DNA from: Microstegium vimineum
Taxonomy: Eukaryota > Streptophyta > Magnoliopsida > Poales > Poaceae
Length of the DNA: 64,000 nucleotides
Reading direction: 5' to 3'
Assembly (NCBI GenBank): GCA_022036555.1
Contig: CM039140.1
Location: 8,521,943-8,585,942 of the forward strand
Below are positions 22,440-34,286 of this stretch, piece after piece (the stretch's first letter is position 1; each line of letters starts with the position of its first letter). Below the pieces are notes generated by a model. The model ran no database searches and was not told the origin of the DNA. It was given only the letters and a program-made list of their open reading frames with translations. Made by a program: the position numbers and the translations under genes.

Positions 22440-23631
22440 TGTTGGTATTTCTTAATGCACACAGATAAATCCGCAAGTGCACGGATACTGCTATAGCTTT
22501 CACCCGTGAGTATTCCAAGGGTATCGATTTCCACGGGGAACGTGAAGTGTACTAGAGAAGAACTAAGAATATCCAAGGATAGATAAGATAACTGGGTAGA
22601 GAGATTTTAGAGTTTTCTAAGGGAGTTATCTAATCAGAGGTCCACTATACTCTACTTACTTTGGAGCAACAGTACCTTCCCGACTCTCGAATAAGACTGG
22701 GAAAAGGTAGTCGGGGGAGGCTGCCAAAAGCTCTACGAAAACACCAACCCGAACGTGGTGGACTACAAAGGCCTTACAGAGCTGTCACCCCTGGGGCTAC
22801 CACAACTATCCGTAGGATTGGGCGCAAACTCAGGTAAACTCTAGTCTAGACACCACGTCTACACTATCGCTTACTACTCTAATCCCGCGCGGAAACTAGA
22901 GCACTCAATACGAGCGGAGATCCCATAAATAGAATAAAGTAAGAACTGAAATAAGATACTTAGAAATAAATGAAGAACCTAGAGATTGCTCCGAACCAGA
23001 TGCTGCAAAGGTACAATGTTGAGGAAGATCCGACAGATCCGGCTCCTCCTAGCTCTCTCCTCCTCTCTCTCACCTCTAATTACAACTAGATGAACTAGAA
23101 CTATAAGAACTAGATCTAGACAACTAGAGGGACCTCTCTCCTTCTCTATAATTGAAACCCTAGCTTTTGCTTTGGAGAAGAATAATGAGATGAGAAGCCT
23201 CCTCAGGGCTAGGGGGCCTTCCTTATATAGCCTCCTCAAATGAATGTTGGCCGTCGGATCAAACCGACCTTAATGGAGGGGTTAGATGCAACCTCAAAGG
23301 CGGTGGAGGGGGGTATCCGCGAGGTGGCCTGTGATTGGCCACCAGGCCAAGGCGGGCGCCCTGCCCCTGGGCCCGCTCGCCTTCTCATTTCTTCCCGCAC
23401 CTTCTGGAACCCTCTAGAGTATAGAAAATCCTGCGGATGATAATTATCTCTATGTAATGCTTGCATGTGGGCCTTTCCTCCTCATTTCCTGATAACCCCC
23501 TGCAGAAACATACATTCACTAAAACTCGTGGAATTCTGTCAGTATAAACCCTAATTCTAGCTAGTGGTTTCATTTAGATCCTTTCCCTTGTTTAGTTGAC
23601 GGTTAAAATTGGTACTTAAGGACCGTCAATA
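22440..23631 (-). repeat. solo LTR of a gypsy element, target duplication GTGCC
   Basis: The 1,192 bp unit starts TGTTGGTATTTC and ends GTCAATA on the plus strand. It is flanked by GTGCC at 22435-22439 and 23632-23636. The minus strand carries CTATATAAGG near 23218-23227 as a likely TATA box. Segments such as the paired GACGGT/ACCGTC edge and the CCACGTCTACACTA block match the LTR at 60030-61637, so it belongs to that wider family. No internal sequence is present, which is what LTR-LTR recombination leaves. Confidence 0.88.
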
Positions 23632-24264
23632 GTGCCCCAGGCAGACGTTTCCTGGGCAGACGCGCCTTGGGCGGGTTCGACTCCGCCTCGCCCGACGTCC
23701 TGAGGGAAGACATGCCCATATCTCCCTCCACGTCAGCATTCCCTGGCTTAACCAAATCCATGCCTTCACAGCAAGGCCGTTGGTTCCAGGAGACGTGTCA
23801 ATAGTAGAGGAAAGACCTCTTTACCCCTATACGAAGGGATAAGGTCGCTAGTCCTTAGCTGCCGACATTGCGCCCTCTATAAGATAAGAACGAAGGTACA
23901 GAATCATGTAGAATCGTACACCTTGTATAATCCGGGGCTCATGATAACACCCTGGCTCCTGCCCAAACGAAGAGATGTCAAGTTTCCCAATCAGGACGGG
24001 ACGAAGCAAGGCACCTAGACAGGACGGCATCATGCCTCTCGCGAGGTGGAGACAGCCTCACACATCCCCGGCTCCCACAGGAGCTCAACGAACGAGAGCA
24101 CAACGGGTACAGTGGGACCCACTGAATAACAGAGTCCATTGGCCAAGCATGGAGGAATCTCACTGTACGCAAAAATAATTGGGGGAAGGTACAAATGGTG
24201 TACCGGCTGACGGAGCTGTAGGCACCCATGCCTCTATCCACTACGGGCTTAACTGGACCCCCCC

Positions 24265-26208
24265 TGAAAGGTCCTAGATGGCTAGAGGGGGGTGAATAGC
24301 CTAATAAAAATCTACAAACCACTAGAGCACAAGGTTAGATGACACTTAAGCGAAGCTTTTTGCTCTAGCTCTACTAGGGGTGCAAAGCCACCTATCCAAG
24401 CAATTCTAGTTAACTAAGTGCCTACACACAATAGCAAGAACCTAAGGCACTTAGCTCAAACAAGCTAGAACAACTAAAAAAGAACTAACTAGCAAGCTAA
24501 CTAGGCAAGATATGAAGAGGTAAATACAAGAGAGGTGACGATTGTTATACCGATGCCTTGTGATGTATGGATGTCAATGTAGAGAACCAATCACAAGAAT
24601 ACCAATGAGTAGCCGGGAGACAAGATGACAATCGATTTTTCTCCCGAGGTTCACTTTGTTGCCACCAAGCTAGTCCCCGTTGTGTTGACTACTCAAATGG
24701 TGTTTCGGTGGCTAATTGGCAATTCACAAGCCAAGCCCACTACCCAGGCGCCACAAGAAACCACCCAAATGAGAGTAACTCAATGACACGAGCAATCCAC
24801 TCTAGTTACCCTTTGGCGCTCCACCGAGGTGGGTACAAGCCCTCTCACAATCGATGAAGCCGGCCACGAACAATCACCAACACGCGTCGAAGCTTCTCCT
24901 CAATCGCCGAGCCGTCTAGGTGTTGGCAAACACCAAGAATAACAAGAAATCCCACGGCGGTGACGATGACCAAGTGCCACTAAGATGCAATGCAATGATC
25001 AAAGCACTTGGATAACTCAAACTCTCACAAATATGCAATCAAGAGTGAAGAGAGTGAGTTGGGGGCTATCTCAAGCAAGCACAATGAGTGAGAATGAATG
25101 AGAGGTGCAAGAGTTGTTGCTTGAGCTGGCCAAAAGCACTTATATAGCCCTCCATCAAAAGCTAGCCGTTTTGCCCCTTCATCCTGCCTTTCTGCGCCAG
25201 TCCGGACGATGTTTTTTTCCTAGGGTCTGGACCATTGATAGCGTCCGGACCATTCACCAGCCGAGCTGCAGAGCCTCTTTTTTCCAGTCCGGATACACCA
25301 TCCGGACGCGCGAAGCTAGGTGTCCGGACCAATGTGCCTGTGTCCGGTCGCCCTGCAGTTTGAAAAACGTCGTTCGCGCCTTCATAGGGAGCCGCCACGT
25401 CGCCTCCGGACGCTGCGCACAGTGCGCGTCCGGACCAGCAGCGCCTGCGTCTGGATCTACGCAGAGAGCATCCAGAGAGCGCCAAAAGCCCAGACGCACA
25501 TCCGGAGTCCACTGTCCAGACTATCTTCAGCGTCCCGATAACTCCACCAGAGGGGAACAGAGAGCTCCGAGCTTCCGGACGCATGTCCGGACTCTGCGTT
25601 CGGACACTGTTCTCCGTCCGGACCTTCTGTGCTACTGAAGCCGAGGCTAGGGTATGCGACCGGACGCATCTGTGTTAGTCCGGACCGAGCATCCCTAGCG
25701 TCCGGACCCTGCGTCTGGACCACTGTCTCGTGTCCAAATGAGTTGCTTCTTCTTCTCCAAGCTTCCATATGCTAACACCTTGTGATCCATGCCTTTGTTC
25801 ACCTGTGTTAGCTTTTTCATGATTTTATCTTGGATTTAATTCTATGTTTCATGTCACTTAGGTTCATTTTAATTAGCATGCAATGCAAACCTAGTGGCAC
25901 ATGATAACCGCATTCGAAACGAGTTTTCCCTTCTTGATAGTACGACTATCAATCCTAAATGTGATCACACTCTCTATAGTGCCTTGATCACTAAACCAAA
26001 AATGCCCCTATGATATACCTTTGCCTTGGGCCATTTTTGTTTTTCTCTTTCTTCTTTTCCTTGGTTCATGAAGCACTTGATCAATGCACCATTGTCATCC
26101 TTTTAGCTTCATGTGTCAAGGTGGATTACCCTAGCTAGATCATTCACTTAGCACATAGGGTTAGTCCATAGGATTCATCAATTAACCAAAACCAAACTTG
26201 GGCTTTCA
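24265..26208 (-). repeat. Copia-2 3' LTR
   Basis: The LTR is 1,944 bp and bounded by TG and CA on the plus strand. A minus-strand TATA box (CTATATAAG) lies at 25140-25148. Between about 25195 and 25740 the motif TCCGGA or a close variant recurs about twenty times, often as GTCCGGAC. No internal gene is expected; open frames here follow the GC-rich repeat and are not supported. Confidence 0.93.
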
Positions 26209-26222
26209 ATCTCCCCCTTTTT
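26209..26222 (-). promoter_or_regulatory. Copia-2 primary polypurine tract
   Basis: On the minus strand AAAAAGGGGGAGAT abuts the 3' LTR. Further tracts with GGGGGAG lie at about 26290-26297 and 26743-26752, the multiple-tract pattern of Sireviruses. Confidence 0.8.
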
Positions 26223-27239
26223 GGTAATTGATGACAACCTTTCATAAAAGAATATATATGATGAAAATTTCCACTTTGGTAGTATTAGCTCCCCCTACAT
26301 ATGTGATATATAAGTTTGGTTCATTTTGATCACATATGCATGAATAGGAATTGTGGGAGAGTGAATGCTACCAAATGATGCTAAGGTGTGTAGGATGGAC
26401 CTTTGAAGCGTGATACCAATCGGAGTGCAATATGAAACCATCCTTAGCACCATGAATGCCTAGAAACCACTTGAAAACACTTTCAGGGGCACACGTGAAA
26501 TACTACCACTTGAAAAAATGCTATTTGGAAAGATCTAAGCATACTAGTACTTCAAGAATCAAGTCAATCTAGTTTCTAGCATTCACCACACAAGCGTATC
26601 ATGAATGTAAGAACATATACAAGCAAGCACTTATGAATGCACAAAGATATGCAACAATTTATTCATAGGCTTGCTCCCTCTACTTGTGTGCTTTTCATTT
26701 TCAAAATTTTTCAATATTTTTCTTTTTGTCTTACTACTTTCTTCTCCCCCTTTGTCATCTATTATCATAAAAGATGTGCTCAAAGAGTTGATTATTGGAG
26801 AGAAGCTTAGTCGTGGCTCAGTCTAGATTACTTGTTCAATATAGAAAACTCGGTTTAAACCATGAACAAGTTTCTTCACACATCCTAGAATGGTTATCTT
26901 GCCCATGTTGAGTTAACCAATTGAAGGTCATAGTCTAGATCAAGCACTAGGATAGCAAGCCCACAAACATGTCATATGCTACCACTAGATCAAATCAAGC
27001 ATAGAAGCAATAGTGGTACCATATAAGCATCAAATTCATTTGGTTTTTCATGAATGATCCTAATGAGTTGATGTCTAGATGCACTAACAAGTCCTAATAG
27101 AGGATGAATGACATGTCAATCAACTTGTACCTTGCTTTGCTCGAAGGAGAGACATGTCATATAAGAGGGGTGCATCAACACATGTTTGAATAATCAAGAA
27201 TGTTCAATTCATTCCTTAGCTTGCAAAACCTCTTCTCAT
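26223..27239 (-). other. Copia-2 3' untranslated region
   Basis: About 1 kb of AT-rich DNA separates the pol stop from the LTR. Apart from two extra polypurine tracts nothing is recognised. There is no env-like frame, unlike Copia-3. Confidence 0.6.
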
Positions 27240-28789
27240 CTAATGGCTTGGTAATATGTCGGCAAGTTGATCATCGGTACCAACACTTGTGATCTTGATA
27301 TCACCTTTTTGTTGATGATCCCTTATGAAGTGGTGCCTCACATCAATGTGCTTGGTTCTTGAATGTTGAACCGGATTGTTGGTTAGCTTCACCGCACTTT
27401 CATTGTCACATAGCAATGGCACTTGCTTGAAATTGATTCCATAGTCATTCAAAGTTGCCTTCATCCAAAGCAATTGAGCACAACAACTTCCCGCACTTAT
27501 GTATTCGGCTTCGGCGGTAGAGAGTGCCACACTATTTTGCTTCTTTGATGACCAAGATACAAGTGACAAGCCTAGCATTTGACATGTGCCCGATGTGCTC
27601 TTTCTATCAATCTTGCATGCCGCATAGTCGGAGTCCGAATATCCAATCAACTCAAAGTTAGACCCCTTGGGATACCACAATCCAACATCTTGTGTATGCT
27701 TCAAGTACCTCAATACCCTATTTGTAGCCTTCAAGTGACTTTCTCTTGGAGAGGCTTGGAATCTTGCACACATGCATACACTGAACATCACATCCGGCCT
27801 AGAAGCGATCACATAGAGTAGGCTTCCAATCATAGACCAATACAACTTTTGATCCACCATGTTGCCACTAGCATCACTATCCAAGTGTCCATTAGTTCCC
27901 ATTGGAGTGCTAATGCCTTTAGATTCTTCTAAGCCAAACTTCTTCATCATATCCTTGATGTACTTGCCTTGACTCACAATGGTGACATTCTTCAATTTCT
28001 TTATTTGGAGACCAAGGAAGTAGCTAAGTTCACCAATCATTGACATTTCAAACTCATTTTCCATCATCTTGCTAAATTCTTCACAAAAATCTTGATTGGT
28101 TGAACCGAATATGATGTCATCCATATAGATTTGGAGCACAAATAGATCCTTACCAAGCTTCTTGGTGAAGAGAGTATTATCAACCTTCCCCATGATGAAC
28201 CCTTTGGATAAGAGGAAATCCATCAATCATTCATACCATGCTCTAGGTGCTTGCTTCAAGCCATGTAAAGCCTTTCTCAACTTGTACACATGGTTGAGCT
28301 TCTTGTCATCTTCAAATCCGGGAGGTTGCTCAACATATACTAGCTCATTGATGTATCCATTCAAGAAAGCACTCTTCACATCCATTTGGTATAGCTTGAT
28401 GTTGTGTGCACATGCATAGGCCAATAGAATTCTAATTGCCTCTAATCTTGCAACCGGTGCATAAGTTTCTCCAAAGTCAAGACCTTGAATTTGTGTGTAA
28501 CCTTGAGCTACCAATCTTGCTTTGTTTCTCACAACTATACCATCTTGATCTTGCTTATTTATAAATACCCATCTTGTGCCAATCACATTGTAGTTCTTGG
28601 GTCTTTCAACTAGTTCCCAAACTTGGTTTCTAGTGAAATTGTTGAGTTCTTCATGCATAGCATTGACGCAATCAACATCTTGTAGGGCTTCTTCAATTTT
28701 TGTATGCTCTATGGATGACATAAAGGAATAGTGTTCACAAAAGGATGTCAATCTTGATCTTGTTTGCACACCACTTGTAATATCACCAA
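27240..28789 (-). pseudogene. Copia-2 reverse transcriptase and RNase H
   Basis: The frame begins in the linker (MQTRSRLTSF at 28769) and has NKARLVAQGY, MDVKSAFLNGY and GLKQAPRAWYE. A TGA interrupts it at 28229-28227, where CGA for Arg would fit, and the same phase continues. The catalytic site reads YMDDIIFG. RNase H follows with GYSDSDYAACKIDRKST, SWSSKKQNSVALSTAEAEY and HIDVRHHFIRDH. The stop is at 27240. A one-base deletion near 28798 separates it from the integrase frame. Confidence 0.9.
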
Positions 28790-30324
28790 CTATTTGGTCA
28801 ATGGGTGATCTCTTGCAATGTTTGTTGGTTGGGGGATTGGAACTTGATTGCTTGCACTTAGTTGAGATGAACTAGCAACTTGTTGATCTTGCACTAGAGA
28901 GTTACTAGCTTGCACATGAGGTGAGTTGAGCACTTGATCTTTGTCATCTTCTATGTCAATTACTTGCTTTGGCCTAATGTCACCAATATCCATGTTCTTC
29001 ATTGCATTAGCCAATTGAGATCCACTCACATCTTCTAGATTCTCATGATCATCTTGTGAGCCATTGGTTTCATCAAATTCAACATCATGAACCTCCTCAA
29101 ATATACCACTAGCCGAATTCCATACTCTATAGGCTTTACTTGTGGTTGAGTAACCAAGTAAGAACCCTTCATCACATTTCTTGTCAAACTTCCCAAGTCT
29201 TGTGTCTTTCTTCAAGATGTAGCATTTGCACCCAAAGACTCTAAAGTATGCAATGTTGGGCTTTCTTCCATTCAATAGCTCATATGGTGTCTTCTCCATC
29301 AATGGGTGACAATATAGCCGGTTGCTAGAGTAGCAAGCGGTGTTGATAGCTTCGGACCAAAAGGAGTGACTCACATTGTACTCACTAAGCATAGACCTTG
29401 CCATATCAATCAATGTTCTATTCTTCCTCTCAACAAGGCCATTTGATTGTGGAGTGTACTTGGCCGAGAATTGATGCTTTATTCCAAGCTCATCACATAG
29501 CTCATCAACTCTTGTATTCTTGAATTCACTCCATTGTCACTTCTCACTTTCTTGATGGTAGTTTCAAACTCATTGTGACATCTCTTGACAAAAGATTTGA
29601 AGGTGGCAAATGTATCACTCTTGTCATTGAGAAAGAATACCCAAGTGTATCTTGTAAGATCATCCACTATCACAAATCCATACTTGTTCCCACCGATGCT
29701 AGTGTATGTAGTTGGTCCAAATAGATCCATGTGCAACAACTCAAATGCTCTACTAGTGCTCATCATGGTCTTCTTGGGATGGGTGTTACCAACTTGTTTG
29801 CCAGCTTGACAAGAGCTACAAAGTTTGTCCTTCTCAAACACAACATCTTTCAAGCCTCTCACTAAGTCATGCTTGATCAATCTATTCAATTGCTTCATGC
29901 TAACATGACCAAGTCTTCTATGCCATAACCAACCCATACTTGATTTAGTGAGCAAGCAAGTTGACAATTGAGCTTCACTAGCATTGAAATCAACTAGGTA
30001 GAGATTTTCATATCTAAATCCCTTGAAGATCAAGTTTGAACCATCAACACTAATGATCTCAACATCATCTACCCCAAATATGCATTTGAATCCAAGATCA
30101 CACAATTGAGCCATGGATAGCAAATTGAAGTTCAAGCTCTCAACTAGCAAGACATTTGATATGCTCAAGTCATTGGATATTGCAATCTTACCAAGACCCT
30201 TGACCTTGCCCTTGCCATTATCACCAAAAGTAATACTATCAATGCCATCATTGGTGTTGGAGTTGATTGATTTGAACATTCTAGAATCCCCGGTCATGTG
30301 TTGAGTGCACCCACTATCAAGCAC
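28790..30324 (-). pseudogene. Copia-2 protease and integrase
   Basis: The protease site MLDSGCTQHMTG is intact near 30320. The GAG-pre-integrase zinc region (HRRLGHVS...CSSCQAGK) and the core with MDLFGPT and RSDNG follow. Directly after the second catalytic Asp a one-base deletion (near 29525) shifts the frame, which ends at 29479. The other phase (29413-28790) carries on with IDMARSMLSEY, FGCKCYILKK, GYSTTSKAYRV and a Ser/Gln-rich linker. Undamaged, the product would process Gag-Pol and insert the cDNA. Confidence 0.88.
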
Positions 30325-30366
30325 CCAATGCCTTCCTCCGGCTTTGTAATTTATCTACAAAACAAA

Positions 30367-32292
30367 TTAGTTCTTCTTAGGTACCCACACTTGTTTGGGT
30401 CCTCCAAAGTTAGTGACCAAGGATTTTGGCACCCAAATAGCCTTCTTCTTTGGGCCAACAATGGGTGTGCCAACATACATAGCCTTTACACCATCTCTCC
30501 CTTTGGTAAGCATGTAACATGAATCAAAATGCATGGAGGTAGATTTAGCAAACTTGATTTGGCTCATGTTAAGTTTGCAATATTGGTCAACATGCCCCAC
30601 TTGCTTGCAACTATTGCAATACCGACCATTGCTTCTCACAAAGCTAGGCTTTGGAGTTACAAAGGCGGCTTTGCCTTTCTTGGGGGTATAGCCCAATCCC
30701 TCTTTGTAGTGGGAAAATCTTTGGCTACCCAAGCACTTTAGCAAGCGGGCATCTCCACCATATGCCTTACTCAAAGCATGAGTGAGTTCATTAACATCAA
30801 TTTTCAATTTTTCATTTTCACTCACTAGTGTAGCATCAACCTTTGAGCTCTCACTAGTGGATGTGCAAGTGGATGTGTTAAATTCTGTTTCGGTTGGGGT
30901 GACAATGATAGGAGTGAAAAATGATTCATCAAGAATATCACAAGTGACTCCAATATCACATGATGCCACAACCTTATCCTCGTTTTGTTCAAGGAGGGAG
31001 GAGTGAGCTTTTTCAAGCTTATAGTGAGTCCTCTCAAGCTTCTCATGGGCTTCCATTAGCCTCTCATGAGTGCCATTGAGCTCATCAAACGATTGTTCAA
31101 GAGCCTTAAGCTTCTTGTTCAATTCTTTGCACTCCTTCCTCTTTGTCTCAAAGCAAGCATAAGTTTGCTTCATCATATCTACTAGTTCTTCCTTGGAGTA
31201 CTCCTCCTCATCATCACTACTATCATCATCACTATCACTATCATCATGAGATTGTACCTTAGATGGCTTAGCCATGAAGCATGATGGAGTGTCAAAGATG
31301 GATGGCTTGTTGTTGATAGCAATGCTAGCCAATGCCTTCTTCTTGGATTTCTTCCTCTCATCATCACTAGAGCCATCATCACTATGATTGGGACAATCCG
31401 CAATCATGTGACCGGTGCTCTTGCACTTGTAGCATCTCTTCTCATAATCTTTGCTCTTGAAGTTGTCTCTTTTCTTTCTAGCACCATAGCCCTTCTTCTT
31501 CATGAACTTGCCAAACTTGCGCACAAAGAGGGCCATCATCTCATCATCAAGGTCACTTGCTTCTTCATCATCACTTGATTCTTGCTTCTTTGCTTTGCCC
31601 TTGCTCTTGGATGATGATGCCTTGAAAGCTAAGCTCTTCTTTTCTTTCTTTTCTTCCTTGACCTCGTCTTCTTCACTTTCTTCATTGTATTGCTCTTCGG
31701 TCATGATTTCACCAACTACTTCATTGGGAGTGATCTTGTCCAAACCATCTCTCCTAATTATTTGCCTCAAAGTTTTGTATTTCTTGGGCAAACAACCAAG
31801 GAAGCGGTTTGAGAAGTCTTCATCCTTGACCTTCTCACCCAAGCTCTTGAGATCATTGATGATCACTTGGAGCCTATGAAACATCTCCGGGATAGACTCG
31901 TCCTCCTTCATCTTGAAATGAGATAGCTTGTCCTTGAGCATATACAACTTGGCATTCTTTACCGTTGAAGTGCCTTCATAAGTATCTTCAAGTCTTTTCC
32001 ACACTTCACTTGCCTTGTCAAGATCTTTGATTTGCTCAAACACCTTGGAATCAATGCCATTGTAGATCACATTGAGTGCCATGGTGTTGCATTGCCGGTT
32101 CTCTTGCTCTCTAGGTGTGGGAGCGGCTTCATCAAGAATGACAAAGTCATGTTCAGTCACACTCCACACCTTCTCATGTATTGAGCCTAGATGCATCTTC
32201 ATCTTCCTCTTCCAATAATCAAATGAAGTGCCATCAAACATTGGCGGTTTGCTCCCCACATGGTTGAATTGTATTTGAGCCATCACTAACAC
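30367..32292 (-). CDS. Copia-2 Gag polyprotein
   Basis: The longest intact frame of the window, 641 codons from 32292; the copia-type start MAQIQF at 32283 is the likelier initiator. The N-terminal third is a UBN2-type copia Gag (PPMFDGTSFDYWKRKM, ANDLKSLGE-like helical repeats). A Lys/Glu/Asp-rich charged stretch follows, then a first zinc knuckle CYKCKSTGHMIADC. Next come an acidic Asp/Ser run, a long predicted coiled coil with Glu/Lys/Leu heptads (about residues 350-430), and a second knuckle CNSCKQVGHVDQYC near the end. Two CCHC knuckles and the coiled coil suit Sirevirus Gag, which forms particles and binds RNA. The stop is followed 40 bases later by the protease frame. Confidence 0.9.
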   Translation of the reverse strand: MLVMAQIQFNHVGSKPPMFDGTSFDYWKRKMKMHLGSIHEKVWSVTEHDFVILDEAAPTPREQENRQCNTMALNVIYNGIDSKVFEQIKDLDKASEVWKRLEDTYEGTSTVKNAKLYMLKDKLSHFKMKEDESIPEMFHRLQVIINDLKSLGEKVKDEDFSNRFLGCLPKKYKTLRQIIRRDGLDKITPNEVVGEIMTEEQYNEESEEDEVKEEKKEKKSLAFKASSSKSKGKAKKQESSDDEEASDLDDEMMALFVRKFGKFMKKKGYGARKKRDNFKSKDYEKRCYKCKSTGHMIADCPNHSDDGSSDDERKKSKKKALASIAINNKPSIFDTPSCFMAKPSKVQSHDDSDSDDDSSDDEEEYSKEELVDMMKQTYACFETKRKECKELNKKLKALEQSFDELNGTHERLMEAHEKLERTHYKLEKAHSSLLEQNEDKVVASCDIGVTCDILDESFFTPIIVTPTETEFNTSTCTSTSESSKVDATLVSENEKLKIDVNELTHALSKAYGGDARLLKCLGSQRFSHYKEGLGYTPKKGKAAFVTPKPSFVRSNGRYCNSCKQVGHVDQYCKLNMSQIKFAKSTSMHFDSCYMLTKGRDGVKAMYVGTPIVGPKKKAIWVPKSLVTNFGGPKQVWVPKKN

Positions 32293-32329
32293 CGAAGGTT
32301 GTTAAGCCTTGATAATAGCGGTGACCACG

Positions 32330-32341
32330 GCTCTGATACCA
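32330..32341 (-). promoter_or_regulatory. Copia-2 primer-binding site, initiator tRNA-Met
   Basis: The minus strand reads TGGTATCAGAGC, two bases inside the 5' LTR. This is the standard copia primer site complementary to the 3' end of initiator tRNA-Met. Confidence 0.93.
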
Positions 32342-32343
32342 CT

Positions 32344-34286
32344 TGAAAGGTCCTAGATGGCTAGAGGGGGGTCAATAGCCTAATAAAAATCTACAAACCA
32401 CTAGAGCACAAGGTTAGATGACACTTAAGCGAAGCTTTTTGCTCTAGCTCTACTAGGGGTGCAAAGCCACCTATCCAAGCAATTCTAGTTAACTAAGTGC
32501 CTACACACAATAGCAAGAACCTAAGGCACTTAGCTTAAAAAAGCTAGAACAACTAAACAAGAACTAACTAGCAAGCTAACTAGGCAAGATATGAAGAGGT
32601 AAATACAAGAGAGGTGACGATTGTTATACCGATGCCTTGTGATGTATGGATGTCAATGTAGAGAACCAATCACAAGAATACCAATGAGTAGCCGGGAGAC
32701 AAGATGACAATCTAATTTTCTCCCGAGGTTCACTTGGTTGCCACCAAGCTAGTCCCCGTTGTGTCGACTACTCAAATGGTGTTTTGGTGGCTAATTGGCA
32801 ATTCACAAGCCAAGCCCACTACCCGAGCGCCACAAGAAACCACCCAAATGAGAGTAACTCAATGACACGAGCAATCCACTAGAGTTACCCATTGGCGCTG
32901 CGCCGAGGTGGGTACAAGCCCTCTCACAATCGATGAAGCCGGCCACAAACAATCACCAACACGCGCCGAAGCTTCTCCTCAATCGCCGAGCCATCTAGGT
33001 GTTGGCAAACACCAAGAATAACAAGAAATCTCGTAGCGGTGACGATGACCAAGTGCCACTAAGATGCAATCCAATGATCAAAGCACTTTGACCACTCAAA
33101 CTCTCACAAATATGAAATCAAGAGTGAAGAGAGTGAGTTGGGGGCTATCTCAAGCAAGCACAATGAGTGAGAATGAATGAGAGGTGCAAGAGTTGTTGCT
33201 TGAGCTGGCCAAAAGCACTTATATAGCACTCCATCAAAAGCTAGCCGTTTTGCCCCTTCATACTGCCTTTCTGCGCCAGTCTGGACGCTGTTTTTACCTA
33301 GGGTCCGGACCATTGATAGCGTCCAGACCATTCACCAGGCGAGCTACAGAGCCTCTATTTTCCAGTCCGGACGCACCATCCGGACGCGCGAAGCTAGGTG
33401 TCCGGACCAATGCGCTTGCGTCCAGTCGCCCTGCAGTTTGAAAAACGTCGTTCACGCCTTCGTAAGGAGCCGCCACGTCGCCTCCGGACGCTGCGCACAG
33501 TGCGCGTCTGGACCATCAGCACCTACGTCTGGATCTACGCAGAGAGCATCCAGAGAGCGCCAAAAGCCCGGACGCACGTCCAGAGTCCACTGTCCGGACT
33601 ATCTTCAGCGTCCGGATAACTCCACCAGAGGGGAACAGAGAGCTCCGAGCTTCCGAACGCATGTCCAGACTCTGCGTCTGGACACTGTTCTCCGGTCGGA
33701 CCTTCTATGCTGCTAAAGCCGAGGCTAGGGTATGTGACCGGACGCATCTGCGTTAGTCCGGACCGAGCATCCCTAGCGTCCGGACCCTACGTCCGGACCA
33801 CTATCTCGTGTCCAAATGAGTTGCTTCTTCTTCTCCAAGCTTCCATATGCTAACACCTTGTGATCCATGCCTTTGTTCACCTGTGTTAGCTTTTTCATGA
33901 TTTTATATTGGATTTAATTCTATGTTTCATGTCACTTAGGTTCATTTTAATTAGCATGCAATTCAAACCTAGTGGCACGTGATAACCGCAATCGAAACGA
34001 GTTTTCCCTTCTTGATAGTACGGCTATCAATCCTAAATGTGATCACACTCTCTATAGTGTCTTGATCACTAAACCAAAAATGCCCCTATGATATACCTTT
34101 GGCTTGGGCCATTTTTGTTTTTCTCTTTCTTCTTTTCCTTGGTTCATGAAGCACTTGATCAATGCACCATTGTCATCCTTTTAGCTTCATGTGTCAAGGT
34201 GGATTACCCTAGCTAGATCATTCACTTAGCACATAGGGTTAGTCCGTAGGTTTCATCAATTAACCAAAACCAAACTTGGGCTTTCA
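32344..34286 (-). repeat. Copia-2 5' LTR
   Basis: At 1,943 bp it matches the LTR at 24265-26208 end to end, with scattered substitutions such as those at the start (GGGTGAATAG against GGGTCAATAG). The TATA box lies at about 33218-33226 on the minus strand, and the TCCGGA-rich block at about 33280-33800. It would drive the element transcript. Confidence 0.93.

Larger units (their letters stand above)
24265..34286 (-). mobile_element. Copia-2, complete Sirevirus-like Ty1/copia retrotransposon
   Basis: Both LTRs (24265-26208 and 32344-34286), the primer site, gag, pol and several polypurine tracts are present in the correct order on the minus strand. It is inserted in a run of C within the Tat LTR; the flanks give CCCCC as a target duplication, though the homopolymer makes its length ambiguous. 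It is 10.0 kb long. The two LTRs differ at roughly 3-4 percent over the first 850 bases by eye, so the insertion is fairly young. Pol is broken by two single-base deletions and one nonsense codon. Confidence 0.95.

Noticed and set aside
31190..31270. ATC/ATG-rich microsatellite-like run
   Set aside because: It is coding: it encodes the acidic Asp/Ser stretch of the Copia-2 Gag in an intact frame.
32330..32341. tRNA-like signals at primer sites (also 60005-60022)
   Set aside because: Only 12-18 bases match tRNA 3' ends; no cloverleaf is present. They are primer-binding sites.
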